From Candidatus Colinaster equi (GTDB lineage Bacteria; Bacillota; Clostridia; Lachnospirales; Lachnospiraceae), in assembly GCA_018064425.1 (NCBI GenBank), contig JAGHVF010000001.1, positions 1-50,524 on the forward strand: a DNA stretch of 50,524 bases, given 5' to 3'. Below are positions 8,702 through 18,155 of this stretch, piece by piece. Position 1 is the first letter of the stretch; each line of letters starts with the position of its first letter. Both the position numbers and the translations under genes were made by a program. The notes under the pieces were generated by a model that searched no databases, was not told where the DNA came from, and saw nothing but the letters and a program-made list of their open reading frames with translations.

Positions 8702-8767
8702 ATTAAGAATCAGTTAAGAATTACACAAGGGACAAGTTAAGACATGGTTTCTCAGATGAGGTAATGT
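8702..8767 (+). promoter_or_regulatory. Candidate response-regulator operator and promoter of the HlyD-ABC-TCS operon
   Basis: Three TTAAGA copies occur at 8703-8708, 8714-8719 and 8737-8742. The first two are spaced 11 bp (one helical turn) and the third 23 bp further (about two turns). The pair ATTAAG-N5-GTTAAG has the geometry of CiaR-type OmpR-family sites (TTTAAG-N5-TTTAAG). The third copy could serve as a -35, with TAATGT (8762-8767) as -10 at 19-bp spacing. The likely regulator is the OmpR-type protein at 13513-14229 in the same operon (inference). Confidence 0.5.
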
Positions 8768-8841
8768 AAGGTTATCAAATTAAACTGACATAAAACGGTT
8801 TGCAAAAAGAACAATGTAAGCAGGTATATGAGGAAAGAGGA

Positions 8842-10233
8842 ATGAAAGAGAAGATTACAACAATTTTGAGAAGTAAGAGAAACAAGGCGTTGATAGGCGG
8901 TGTCCTGGTGGCAGTATTGGCAATCGGTGCTGTATCGATAAGTGCCAATGCGGCAACGAAGGTCAATTCATATAAGGCTGACATCGGTGCGTTGGCGAGT
9001 ACTATGGAACTTAACGGTAAAGTTGAGTCGGATTCGGAAAAAATATATTTCTCAAAGGTTGACGGAATTGTCGGAGCGATACAGGTTAAGGAAGGCGATT
9101 TTGTAAAAAAGGACGACATCATATTAACTTATGATGCTGAGGAAATTGCAAGACTTACTGCTATAGCCGAATATGGTGCTGAGGCTGAACTTGGAAGTTA
9201 TAATAATTCAATTCAGACCGGTAACAGAACCGCGGGACTTTACGGAGAGGCAACAAGAAATCTTGGTGTGCTTAATCAGCAGATAGAAGCTACACAGATT
9301 ACATTGACACAGAAGCAGAATGAATTGGCAGAGAGAAGAGCAGCATTAGCCGATGAAGGTGCGAAATTGCAAATATCTTTGATAGAGTGGTCTGATGAAC
9401 CGGATTCCGAAGAGTATGAAAATCTTCAGAAATTGATACAGAGCAATGCATACGAGCAGCAGTATGCAAGTGATATTATGGATATGGAAAAGGAGATAAA
9501 TGATCTTAATATCGCTTTGGCAGGGTTTAAAGAAGATAAAGCCCAGATGTTAAGTCAGAAAGCGGCAACGCAGATGGGACTTATGACAGATGGAGCCAAG
9601 GAACAGCTTGAAGCGGTAAAAGCAGCCAATGAATTGTCATCAAATGAGGTGATAAGTAACTATAAAAATGCGGCAGAAGGTGTAAAGGCTGAGTTTGATG
9701 GTATTGTAACGGCAATCAATGTGACTTCGGGTAGCGGAGTAGCTACAGGAGAACAGCTCTTTACAATCAAATCAATTAGCGACGTAGTAGTGAAATTAAA
9801 TGTCAATAAATATGATATAGTTAATATAGAAGAAGGTCAGAAAGCAACAGTTACAATTAAGAATAAACAGTACGACGGAAAAGTTGTAAGAATATCGAGA
9901 GTAGCTGATGAACTGGAAAGCGGTGGAATAGCCGTTGAGGTTAAGCTTGATAAGCCTGATAGCGACATCATACTGGGTATAGAGACCAAAGCTATCATCG
10001 AAACCGCTAATTTGACCGAGGCACTTGTAGTACCTATGGCTGCATTGTGGGAAGATGAAGAGGGAACATTCCTGTTCGTGGAGAAAAACGGTAAAGCTGT
10101 TAAGACAAAGGTTGAGACCGGCGTAAGAAACGAGGAACAGGTCGAAATATTATCAGGAATTACAGCAGGCGATGTTGTTGTATGGAATGATGCTTCTGAA
10201 ATTAGAGACGGAATGAGCGTCAGAATTGGTTAA
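8842..10233 (+). CDS. HlyD/MacA-type periplasmic adaptor (membrane fusion protein)
   Basis: A 463-residue efflux adaptor. One N-terminal membrane helix (about 16-36) anchors it; outside lie a lipoyl-like half (about 62-100), an alpha-helical coiled-coil hairpin (about 105-270), the second lipoyl half containing AEFDGIVTAINV, and a beta-barrel plus membrane-proximal domain to the end. This is the order of MacA/YknX adaptors, which link an ABC ATPase and FtsX permease to substrate capture. The ATG at 8842 has AGGAAAGAGG five bases upstream; an in-frame TTG at 8800 would put 14 unlikely residues first. The ATPase follows after 19 bases. In Gram-positives such adaptors usually serve peptide or toxin efflux; the substrate here is unknown. 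Confidence 0.88.
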   Translation: MKEKITTILRSKRNKALIGGVLVAVLAIGAVSISANAATKVNSYKADIGALASTMELNGKVESDSEKIYFSKVDGIVGAIQVKEGDFVKKDDIILTYDAEEIARLTAIAEYGAEAELGSYNNSIQTGNRTAGLYGEATRNLGVLNQQIEATQITLTQKQNELAERRAALADEGAKLQISLIEWSDEPDSEEYENLQKLIQSNAYEQQYASDIMDMEKEINDLNIALAGFKEDKAQMLSQKAATQMGLMTDGAKEQLEAVKAANELSSNEVISNYKNAAEGVKAEFDGIVTAINVTSGSGVATGEQLFTIKSISDVVVKLNVNKYDIVNIEEGQKATVTIKNKQYDGKVVRISRVADELESGGIAVEVKLDKPDSDIILGIETKAIIETANLTEALVVPMAALWEDEEGTFLFVEKNGKAVKTKVETGVRNEEQVEILSGITAGDVVVWNDASEIRDGMSVRIG

Positions 10234-10252
10234 CAGATTTGGAGACTGAGTA

Positions 10253-11089
10253 ATGGAATCGGAAAAAAAGATAATTTTAACTGCAAAGGACTTGTCAAAG
10301 ACATTTTCAAACGGGACTGTTCAACAGCATGTATTGAAGAACTTAAACCTATCAATATATAAAGGTGATTTTACAGTTGTTATGGGCAATTCCGGTTCGG
10401 GAAAAAGTACCTTGCTTTATGCTGTATCGGGAATGGACAGACCAAGTCTCGGAACCATAACATATTATACGGAAAAATTATCCAAAGATGAGTCTGCGGT
10501 TGAAGGGACAGAGATATCGACGTTTGATAATGATATGCTTGCCAAATTCAGACGTGATCATGTCGGATTTGTATTTCAGCAAAACTACTTAAATGACAGT
10601 ATGAGTGCACTTGATAATGTTATGGTATGCGGCTTGCTGAAACATAGTGACAGAAAACAATTGGCTGACAAAGCAAAAGAACTTTTACATAGAGTGGAAA
10701 TCGAAGAGATGGATTATCGTAAGTTCCCTACACAGCTTTCAGGTGGTCAGCAACAGCGAGTAGCTGTAGTAAGAGGCGTTATTAACAGCCCGGAAGTGCT
10801 TTATGCGGATGAACCGACAGGAGCACTTAATTCACAGAATACAGAAAATGTATTAAATATCTTGTCTGATCTCAATAATGAAGGTCAGAGTATTGTTATG
10901 GTTACGCATACGATTAAAGCGGCTGAAAGAGGAAACCGTGTAATATATCTTGCGGATGGTGTCATTGCAAGTGAAGTAGATTTGGGACCTTATGTGGGTG
11001 ACTATAAGGATGAGAGTAATCCGCATATTGAAGAGGCGAAAAAGCGTCATGCCAAGCTTAAGGATTTCTTACAGGACATGGGATGGTAG
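10253..11089 (+). CDS. ABC transporter ATP-binding protein (MacB/LolD/SalX class)
   Basis: A 278-residue ATPase energising the FtsX permease encoded next. Walker A GNSGSGKST (45-53), Q-loop VFQQNY, signature LSGGQQQR (162-169), Walker B VLYADEP followed by TGALN, and H-loop THT are all present, so it should be active. A roughly 20-residue insertion (around 75-98) precedes the Q-loop. The C-terminal 45 residues are charged and extend beyond the core, perhaps contacting the permease. It sits in an operon: adaptor 19 bases upstream, permease 13 bases downstream. This arrangement is typical of antimicrobial-peptide or cell-envelope stress exporters. Confidence 0.9.
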   Translation: MESEKKIILTAKDLSKTFSNGTVQQHVLKNLNLSIYKGDFTVVMGNSGSGKSTLLYAVSGMDRPSLGTITYYTEKLSKDESAVEGTEISTFDNDMLAKFRRDHVGFVFQQNYLNDSMSALDNVMVCGLLKHSDRKQLADKAKELLHRVEIEEMDYRKFPTQLSGGQQQRVAVVRGVINSPEVLYADEPTGALNSQNTENVLNILSDLNNEGQSIVMVTHTIKAAERGNRVIYLADGVIASEVDLGPYVGDYKDESNPHIEEAKKRHAKLKDFLQDMGW

Positions 11090-11102
11090 AAAGGAAAGAT
11101 AA

Positions 11103-13478
11103 GTGTACAGATATTTCTTTATTGCAAAGAATAATATAAAAAAACAAAAGAGTGATATGATTACATTCTTTGTTTTGTCACTGATTGCTGCACTTTTGAT
11201 ATTTGTAAGTGTATCTTTTATGCTGGGAACCGGCAGAGTATATGATACAAACAAAGAAAATATTAATGGTGCGGATATTATTCTGGAAGTCAGTGATTAT
11301 GAGCCCTTGGTAGCTAAAGGTGAAGAAGCAATTAAGGGTAATGTGTATTTTAAAAATTGTGAAAGACAAAGAAGTCTGAATCCAAATAAAGCCGAATACC
11401 GTAAATTAGGAGCAGATGATTGGTCAGAATATCAATTTGAGTTTCATAATTATGCAGATGACAATAAGATACAGGCATGCAGTGCGGATGTAGGTGAACT
11501 TAAAGATGATGAAGCTTTGATAATGGCTTCCTTAAAGACAACGTACGATATCGGAGATACTATTCAGATAAAAATCGGAGATAATATATATAATTATAAA
11601 GTTGCCGGATATGTTGAGGATAATATTTTCGGTTCTCCGATGAATATGAGCAGATATAAAACATATGTATCTGACAGAATGTATGAGAAGCTGTATTTTG
11701 AAAATCAAAGCAAAATTGAAAGGAAAGTAAAAATTGTAGCACAGTTATCCGATACGGCAAAAAAGAAACACGTTGATGTTATAGCTCTTTCAGATGAAAT
11801 AACAGATGTTTTGCTAAAGTGGCACACCGAGTATTCGGCAACTAATTCCACTTTCATATCCATTAATGTTTTGCCGGAGCCTTTGATGAAGACGGCAAGT
11901 TTGATTTTGCCTCTGATTTTTGTTGCATTAATTCTGCTTTTTGCAATTATTATAATGATTATAGCAATCATTATATTGGATTTTAGTGTCAAGAATTTTA
12001 TTCTTACCAATATGAAGAACACAGCAATAATGGAAGCGACAGGATATACGGTAAAAGAACTTGTGCTGATTTTACTTTGTCAGCTGCTACTTATTGCAGG
12101 AATTGGCAGCACGATTGGAGTCATAATCGGTGCACTGCTAATAGATAAGTTAGGTGTGCTGATTCTGATTACTTTGGGACTTAGCTGGAATCAGCCTGTT
12201 TATCCGGGATGCTTTTTCGGTGTCATCTTGGGAATGTGTCTTGTTGTCGCAATTCTTACGTTTGCTTTGGGAAGAGAATACGGTAAAACAAGTGTGCTTG
12301 ATGCATTAAGAGGCGGAGTTAATACACATAATTATAAAAGGAATCTGTTTGCTTTTGATAAGACAAAGATGCCTATTGCGGTGACAATGGCACTTAAGGA
12401 GACATTTGGCAAATTTAGAAGTCAAATCGGTATAGTTTTTATTATGATTATTTTGTCAATTGCAAGCATGGTGGCATTTGGCATGGCGGAAAATTACGGA
12501 AATGATGATGGTGTCCTGGCATTATCGGGTATAGATGAATGTGACGCATATTGTGAAGGTGATGATGCAATGGCCAATGCTGTGCTAGCTATGGATACCG
12601 TAGACCATTTATATACGGAGCTAGGATATGCATTCAAGATTTACGGAAAAACAAGCATGCAGACTCCGTCGATTAGAGTAATATCAGATCCATCTATGAT
12701 AAAAGGCGGATGTGTAATAGAAGGAAGATGGCCTAAAAATCCCAATGAAATATCACTTGGAAGTGCAACTGCCGATAGGTTGGGAGTGCAGGTAGGCGAC
12801 ACTGTACTTCTTAAAAATAATTTGGCAGAAGAATCGTATATTGTATCGGGAATTAGCCAGAGCTTTAATAATATGGGTATGACAGGCATAATAACGACAG
12901 AAGGAGCAGGGAAGCTTACTATAGTTCCTGAGAGTAAGCAATTAAGTATTTTCTTAAAAAACGGCGTTACATTCGAGGAATTTGAGAAAGAGTTTAAGAG
13001 TATATATCCTGATGAAGATATATATGATTATGCGGTAGCTGTTCATCAGACTGTAGGAACGATAACTATCGGAATGAAGGGATTGGCTATTTTTGTAGCA
13101 ATACTCATTATACTCATTGTTGCCTTTGTGGAATCTCTGGTTGTTCGTACAAATATCAACAAACAATGGAGAAATCTTGGTGTAAGTAAAGCATTGGGAT
13201 TTACTTCGAAAGAGCTTGTTTATCAGACGATGCTTTCAAATATACCTGCAATTTTGATGGGAATACTTTTAGGACTACTTGTATCACAGTATGCAGGAAG
13301 TAAGCTACTCAAAACAGCATTTTCGATATTTGGATTCAAGAAAGTTGAATTTACTATAGGAGCGGGGCCATATTTTCTGACTGCAATAATAATTACCGGA
13401 GTCGCCATGGTTACAAGTGCTAAAATGGGCCAAAGGATTAAAACACTTGAACCGGTTAAGATGATTATGGAAGAGTAG
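11103..13478 (+). CDS. FtsX-type ABC transporter permease
   Basis: A 791-residue permease with duplicated FtsX architecture: helices at about 18-42, 264-294, 319-350, 365-390, 440-463, 657-680, 710-732 and 757-778, with large extracytoplasmic domains at about 45-260 and 465-655. The GTG start has AAGGAAAG five bases upstream. It shares the eight-helix plan of the permease at 4144-6855 but is shorter and lacks its coiled coil, so the two are paralogous types, not recent duplicates. With the adaptor and ATPase it forms a MacAB-like export complex. It lies 34 bases upstream of the response regulator. Confidence 0.88.
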   Translation: MYRYFFIAKNNIKKQKSDMITFFVLSLIAALLIFVSVSFMLGTGRVYDTNKENINGADIILEVSDYEPLVAKGEEAIKGNVYFKNCERQRSLNPNKAEYRKLGADDWSEYQFEFHNYADDNKIQACSADVGELKDDEALIMASLKTTYDIGDTIQIKIGDNIYNYKVAGYVEDNIFGSPMNMSRYKTYVSDRMYEKLYFENQSKIERKVKIVAQLSDTAKKKHVDVIALSDEITDVLLKWHTEYSATNSTFISINVLPEPLMKTASLILPLIFVALILLFAIIIMIIAIIILDFSVKNFILTNMKNTAIMEATGYTVKELVLILLCQLLLIAGIGSTIGVIIGALLIDKLGVLILITLGLSWNQPVYPGCFFGVILGMCLVVAILTFALGREYGKTSVLDALRGGVNTHNYKRNLFAFDKTKMPIAVTMALKETFGKFRSQIGIVFIMIILSIASMVAFGMAENYGNDDGVLALSGIDECDAYCEGDDAMANAVLAMDTVDHLYTELGYAFKIYGKTSMQTPSIRVISDPSMIKGGCVIEGRWPKNPNEISLGSATADRLGVQVGDTVLLKNNLAEESYIVSGISQSFNNMGMTGIITTEGAGKLTIVPESKQLSIFLKNGVTFEEFEKEFKSIYPDEDIYDYAVAVHQTVGTITIGMKGLAIFVAILIILIVAFVESLVVRTNINKQWRNLGVSKALGFTSKELVYQTMLSNIPAILMGILLGLLVSQYAGSKLLKTAFSIFGFKKVEFTIGAGPYFLTAIIITGVAMVTSAKMGQRIKTLEPVKMIMEE

Positions 13479-13512
13479 TGTGTTATACTGAAGGTAAGAA
13501 AAGGAAAAGAAT

Positions 13513-14229
13513 ATGCATTATAATTGCCTGATAGTGGACGATGAAACTGAATTAGCCAAGATGACGACAGAGTATTTTCGCATGTTTGATATAACTACCG
13601 AATATGTGGAGAGTTGTGAGGAATGCTTTCGCTTTTTTGACAATAATACTGCAGACATTGTGCTGCTTGATATTAATCTGAAAGACGGACTTGGTTTTGA
13701 GGTATGTAAGAAATTGAGAGAGGATATGCAGATGCCTATCCTCTTTATCAGTGCAAGGCAAAGCGACGATGATGTACTTATTGCGCTGTCTATCGGTGGC
13801 GATGACTATGTTAAAAAACCGTATAGTCTTTCTGTTCTTCTTGCCAAAGTTAAGGTAAATCTTAAACGTGTAAAACAGCTTGAGACTGCAGGCAATGCAG
13901 AAGGTATGTTAAAAGAAGTTCAGCCAATGGATATGGGCAAAGCGAACGGTTTCTTTATGGATGAATCAACGATGTCTGTCCATATTAACGGCAATAAGAT
14001 TGCACTGAAAGCAAAAGAGTATGCACTTCTTGATTGCCTGTATGCGCATCATGATACTATTGTGAAAAAAGAGGTTCTGTTTGATGAGGTCTGGGGCGAT
14101 ACATTTTTCAGTGACAGTACTCTCAATGTTCATATCAGAAAATTGAGAGAGAAGATAGAAGAAGATCCTAATAAACCAAAGATTATTAAGACTATCTGGG
14201 GAACCGGATATATGTTGGAATTGCAATGA
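13513..14229 (+). CDS. OmpR/PhoB-family response regulator
   Basis: A 238-residue two-component response regulator. The receiver domain (1-120) has the acidic pair D9/D10, phosphoacceptor D53 (LLDIN), the conserved Ser at 80 and Lys 102 (KKP). The C-terminal winged-helix DNA-binding domain (about 145-236) ends in the usual TIWGTGYML wing. The stop overlaps the histidine kinase start by four bases (ATGA), so the two are translationally coupled. It most likely controls the upstream HlyD-ABC-FtsX genes, possibly through the TTAAGA repeats at 8702-8742. This cluster resembles peptide-sensing exporter modules of Gram-positives. Confidence 0.92.
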   Translation: MHYNCLIVDDETELAKMTTEYFRMFDITTEYVESCEECFRFFDNNTADIVLLDINLKDGLGFEVCKKLREDMQMPILFISARQSDDDVLIALSIGGDDYVKKPYSLSVLLAKVKVNLKRVKQLETAGNAEGMLKEVQPMDMGKANGFFMDESTMSVHINGNKIALKAKEYALLDCLYAHHDTIVKKEVLFDEVWGDTFFSDSTLNVHIRKLREKIEEDPNKPKIIKTIWGTGYMLELQ

Positions 14230-15530
14230 AAAGAATAGCAAAAATATTTATCTCTTTTACAGTACTTATGATTATTGCATTGATTGGTTTTATCAAGCTT
14301 GCAAAAATAACCGAGTATGATAAAAGAGATATTTTAGATTACAATGATATGCTTTTTCGTATAGAGGATGACTTAAAAAACGGTATGCCCGAAGAAGAGG
14401 TCGAGTCAAAATACGGATGCAGCATTGTTTTTGACAAGAAAATCAACAATCAGGAATTGGCGGAGTATTACGCATCGGGTTCTTTGGTTCTTGATTTGGT
14501 TGTTGACAATGAATATATCGGTAAAGTTGCGTGGAATGATTTTGAAGAATGGTATCATAGTGCACATATGGAATTTTTTAAGGCATCGTTTATGATGTGG
14601 GGCATTGTATTGATCAGCGGATATGTGCTGATTCTTTTTCTGTTCTCGACATTTATTAGGCCTATTGAAAATCTGGAAAAATTTGCTGGCAATGTTGCAA
14701 AGGGAGAACTTGATAAACCGCTTCCGATTCATAAAAACAATATGTTTGGCGCTTTTGTGGAAGGCTTTGACCTTATGCGTGAGCAATTGAAGGCGTCGGG
14801 TGAGAGAGAAAGGAAGGCGGAAATTGCCAGAAGAGAGTTGATTCAGGGACTTTCGCATGATATCAAGACTCCGCTTGCTGTAATAAAGGCAACTTGTGAA
14901 GTAATTGAGCTTAAGCTTTCAAGGAAAAAGAATGATGTATCGGATGCGGAAAGAGAAGAATACGAGAATCTGATAGAAAAGATAGAATCAATCTCAGATA
15001 AGGCCGATACCATAAGTGCACTTATGAGTGAAGTTATGCATGCCAACCTTGAACAACTTGAGGCGGTTGATGTCAATCCGAGTGAAGAGGATTGCACGAT
15101 AATAGAGAATTTCTTTAAAAACCTATCGGATTACGGCAATATCATTCTTGAAAATAGTATACATTCCTGCCTTGTATATATGGACAAAAAGCGTATGGAA
15201 CAGGTGATTGACAATATAGTGGGCAATTCTTACAAATACGCAAAGACGGATATTAAGGTGCATTTTTCTGTTACCGATGATATGACTCTGGCAGATGGCA
15301 GCAGCCTATGTTTTGTGAAGATTACAATTAGAGACAGTGGTCCCGGCGTGAATTCGGATGACCTTCCGCTCATTGCCGAAAAATATTATCGCGGAAAAAA
15401 TGCTTTGGATGAAAGCGGTTACGGCCTTGGAATGTATCTGTGCAGACTCTATATGGAGAAACAGGGCGGCGGTATGGATTACTACAATGACAATGGATTT
15501 GTAGTTGAATTGTTGCTTAGAAAAGTATAA
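14226..15530 (+). CDS. Sensor histidine kinase
   Basis: A 434-residue membrane histidine kinase. Two helices (about 5-26 and 117-143) flank an external sensor domain of about 90 residues, then come HAMP (about 143-195), HisKA with phosphoacceptor His 211 in LSHDIKTPL, and HATPase_c with N-box (DNIVGNSYKYA), G1 (RDSGPGV) and G2 (GYGLGMYLCR). All key residues are intact. The sensor domain is small but larger than in BceS-type intramembrane kinases, so it may sense a ligand directly rather than only through the permease. Translationally coupled to the regulator upstream. No clear terminator follows. Confidence 0.92.
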   Translation: MKRIAKIFISFTVLMIIALIGFIKLAKITEYDKRDILDYNDMLFRIEDDLKNGMPEEEVESKYGCSIVFDKKINNQELAEYYASGSLVLDLVVDNEYIGKVAWNDFEEWYHSAHMEFFKASFMMWGIVLISGYVLILFLFSTFIRPIENLEKFAGNVAKGELDKPLPIHKNNMFGAFVEGFDLMREQLKASGERERKAEIARRELIQGLSHDIKTPLAVIKATCEVIELKLSRKKNDVSDAEREEYENLIEKIESISDKADTISALMSEVMHANLEQLEAVDVNPSEEDCTIIENFFKNLSDYGNIILENSIHSCLVYMDKKRMEQVIDNIVGNSYKYAKTDIKVHFSVTDDMTLADGSSLCFVKITIRDSGPGVNSDDLPLIAEKYYRGKNALDESGYGLGMYLCRLYMEKQGGGMDYYNDNGFVVELLLRKV

Positions 15531-15538
15531 ATGAGTAC

Positions 15539-15631
15539 ATGCCAAAATCCGCAAAAGTTGTGGAAAACATTGCAAGTATAGACTATGATGAATTTGGTGA
15601 TGAAGTTAAAATTGGTATTGAGATCGCATGA
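15539..15631 (+). CDS. Possible 30-residue small ORF
   Basis: A short open frame from ATG 15539 encodes an acidic 30-residue peptide (MPKSAKVVENIASIDYDEFG...). It has no clear ribosome site. It occupies most of the 134-bp gap between the histidine kinase and the GH5 gene. It may be a remnant of a lost gene or chance; no family is recognised. Confidence 0.15.
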   Translation: MPKSAKVVENIASIDYDEFGDEVKIGIEIA

Positions 15632-15664
15632 AGGGACTGACTATAGAATGGAGGAGGAAATGCT

Positions 15665-16690
15665 ATGAAGAAATGGGATGGATATCAAAGAGGAATCAAT
15701 CTGGGCGGTTGGTTTTCGCAGTGTGATTATTCCGAGAACAGGTTGAATCATTTTATTGAGAAATCGGATATTGAAAGGATTGCATCATGGGGGCTTGATC
15801 ATGTGAGAGTGCCGTTTGATTACAATCTTATTGAAGATGAAAACGGCAATATGAAACCGGAGGGATATGAGCATATTCAACGCATTATAGATTGGTGCGG
15901 TGAATATAAGCTAAATATGGTATTGGATTTACACAAGACATTTGGATATTCATTTGATCCGGGTGAACAGCAGAGCGGTTTCTTTTTTAATGAGCAGTAC
16001 CAGGAGCGCTTTTATGCGATTTGGGAAGAGTGTGCACGTCGTTTTGGTAAATATAAAGACAGATTGGCGTTTGAATTGCTTAATGAAGTTACAGATGAAT
16101 CATATGCGGATAGTTGGAATAGAATTTCCGCAGAGTGTATCAGAAGAATAAGAAAAATATCACCTGATATTTATATCCTTTTGGGAAGCTATTGGAATAA
16201 TAGTTTATGGGCAATGAAAGATTTACCTATGCCTGCCGATGAACATATTGTGTATAATTTCCATTGCTATGAGCCTTTACTTTTTACGCATCAGGGAGCC
16301 GGCTGGATAGAGAATATGGAGAAGGGATATAGATTACCGTACGGTGAATCTATTGAATATATTAACAACGAAGTGGCACGTATGAAGGCCGCCATTACCG
16401 TATACGAGGTTACGGATATGAAGAGCCCGACGGGGGCCGCTTATTTTGAAGACATTTTCAGCATTGCCGATAAGATTGCAAATGAGCGTGGAGTAATGTT
16501 GTATTGCGGCGAATACGGTGTTATTGAACACGTTGATACAAGTGATATTCTTAAATGGTATAAGGATATAAATAACGCATTTGAAAAATACGGAATCGGA
16601 AGAGCGGCTTGGACATATAAGGAGATGGATTTCAATCTTGGCGGAACATCATTTGATGATGTAAGGAAAGAGTTACTTACATATCTGTAA
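15665..16690 (+). CDS. Glycoside hydrolase family 5 (cellulase-like), cytosolic
   Basis: A 341-residue TIM-barrel glycosidase of the GH5/clan A type. GINLGGWFSQ near the start, HVRVPFDYNL, the acid/base Glu 141 in ELLNEVTD and the nucleophile Glu 283 in CGEYG match GH5; His in YNFHCYEP (about 200) is also conserved. There is no signal peptide or carbohydrate-binding module, so it should act inside the cell on imported oligosaccharides such as cello- or manno-oligosaccharides; substrate choice is inference. The start ATG follows a strong GGAGGAAA. It is not clearly in an operon with the kinase upstream; the MATE gene follows after 76 bases. Confidence 0.88.
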   Translation: MKKWDGYQRGINLGGWFSQCDYSENRLNHFIEKSDIERIASWGLDHVRVPFDYNLIEDENGNMKPEGYEHIQRIIDWCGEYKLNMVLDLHKTFGYSFDPGEQQSGFFFNEQYQERFYAIWEECARRFGKYKDRLAFELLNEVTDESYADSWNRISAECIRRIRKISPDIYILLGSYWNNSLWAMKDLPMPADEHIVYNFHCYEPLLFTHQGAGWIENMEKGYRLPYGESIEYINNEVARMKAAITVYEVTDMKSPTGAAYFEDIFSIADKIANERGVMLYCGEYGVIEHVDTSDILKWYKDINNAFEKYGIGRAAWTYKEMDFNLGGTSFDDVRKELLTYL

Positions 16691-16766
16691 TAGTTTGCTT
16701 GATGTTCTTTTATAGTCAAATTGAGATGATATACATTTTTATTGAAGCTATGGCTATGGAGACAAC

Positions 16767-18116
16767 ATGGGAAAAGTTAGAGATTTGACCGAAGGTAATG
16801 TAGGACGACAGATTTTTTCATTTTCAATACCAATAATGTTTGGGGCATTGTTTCAGCAATTTTACAATGTCGTTGATACGGCTATTGTCGGTAAGATTTT
16901 AGGCGTTGAAGCTCTTGCTGCTGTTGGCGCAACAGGCAGTGTTATGTTCTTGATCTTGGGATTTTGTAACGGACTCGGAGCGGGATTTGCAATACCGATA
17001 GCGCAGAAGTTTGGCGCCAAGGATGAGGTTGGGGTAAGACGTACCTTTGCCAATTGTATATGGTTGGGTATCATCATGTCGGTACTGCTTACTGTTGTTA
17101 CGACCTTGGAATGTAATAATATTCTGAGTATTATGGACACACCGGATAATATTGTCGGCATGTCATATTCATATTTGTTTATTATATTCTTAGGTATTCC
17201 GGTTACATTTTTCTATAATATGTTATCCGGAATTCTTCGAGCATTGGGAGACAGTAAGACTCCGTTGTATTTTCTCATTTTTTCTTCGTTACTTAATATA
17301 GGTTTGGATATTGAATGTATTAAGTATTTGGGATGGGGGACAGCAGGAGCTGCTATTGCTACCGTTGCGGCACAGTTGGTTGCGGGAGTAATGTGCGCTG
17401 TGTATATGAGGAGTAAATACCCTATTTTGCATATGGAACGTGAGGACAGAAGATTTGATGCGGAGAAAATAAAACTCCTTTTGTCTGCCGGGGTGCCTAT
17501 GGGATTGCAGTATTCGATAACTGCAATAGGCAGTATTTTGTTGCAGACAGCGGTTAACGGTCTGGGTTCCGATTATGTGGCTTCAATGACAAGCGGTGGC
17601 AAGATATCGATGTTTGTTATATGCCCGTTTGATGCATTGGGAACGGCACTTGCTACATTTACCGGTCAGAATGTCGGTGCACGCAAATTGGACAGAGTGG
17701 ATGAAGGCTTAAAACAAGCTATTATCGGCGGAACGATTTATTCGATTGTTTCTTTTGTATTTCTGTACATTTTTGGTGATGAGCTGGCACTTATATTCGT
17801 TGATAAATCGCAAGAAGTGATAATTCATAATATACATGTATTTCTTATATGTAATGCAGCCAGTTACTTATTCCTACTGGGAGTAAATACATTCAGGTTT
17901 GTAATTCAGGGAATGGGATATTCGGTTTTGGCTGTTACCTCCGGTGTAATGGAGATGTTGGCCAGAGGCTTGATGGGTGTGTTTATTGTTCCGAAATTGG
18001 GCTTCATATTTGCCTGTTTTGCATCACCGCTTGCGTGGGTGTTTGCGTGTGCATTCCTGATTCCTGCATATTTAAGCGTTAGAAAAAAGATGAGGGTGAA
18101 ATACCAAATAATCTGA
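16767..18116 (+). CDS. MATE family efflux transporter
   Basis: A 449-residue MATE-type multidrug/sodium (or proton) antiporter with about 12 membrane helices in two halves. The N-terminal hallmark TEGNVGRQIFSFSIPIMFG and VVDTAIVGKILGVEALAAVG, repeated in degenerate form in the second half (GGKISMFVICPFDALGTALA), is typical of the DinF/NorM superfamily. Length is normal and nothing appears broken. Neighbours give no clear substrate. No good terminator is visible before the regulatory region of the next gene. Confidence 0.9.
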   Translation: MGKVRDLTEGNVGRQIFSFSIPIMFGALFQQFYNVVDTAIVGKILGVEALAAVGATGSVMFLILGFCNGLGAGFAIPIAQKFGAKDEVGVRRTFANCIWLGIIMSVLLTVVTTLECNNILSIMDTPDNIVGMSYSYLFIIFLGIPVTFFYNMLSGILRALGDSKTPLYFLIFSSLLNIGLDIECIKYLGWGTAGAAIATVAAQLVAGVMCAVYMRSKYPILHMEREDRRFDAEKIKLLLSAGVPMGLQYSITAIGSILLQTAVNGLGSDYVASMTSGGKISMFVICPFDALGTALATFTGQNVGARKLDRVDEGLKQAIIGGTIYSIVSFVFLYIFGDELALIFVDKSQEVIIHNIHVFLICNAASYLFLLGVNTFRFVIQGMGYSVLAVTSGVMEMLARGLMGVFIVPKLGFIFACFASPLAWVFACAFLIPAYLSVRKKMRVKYQII

Positions 18117-18155
18117 AATGTGTAATAATAATAAATAACAACCGTTCTTATATAC

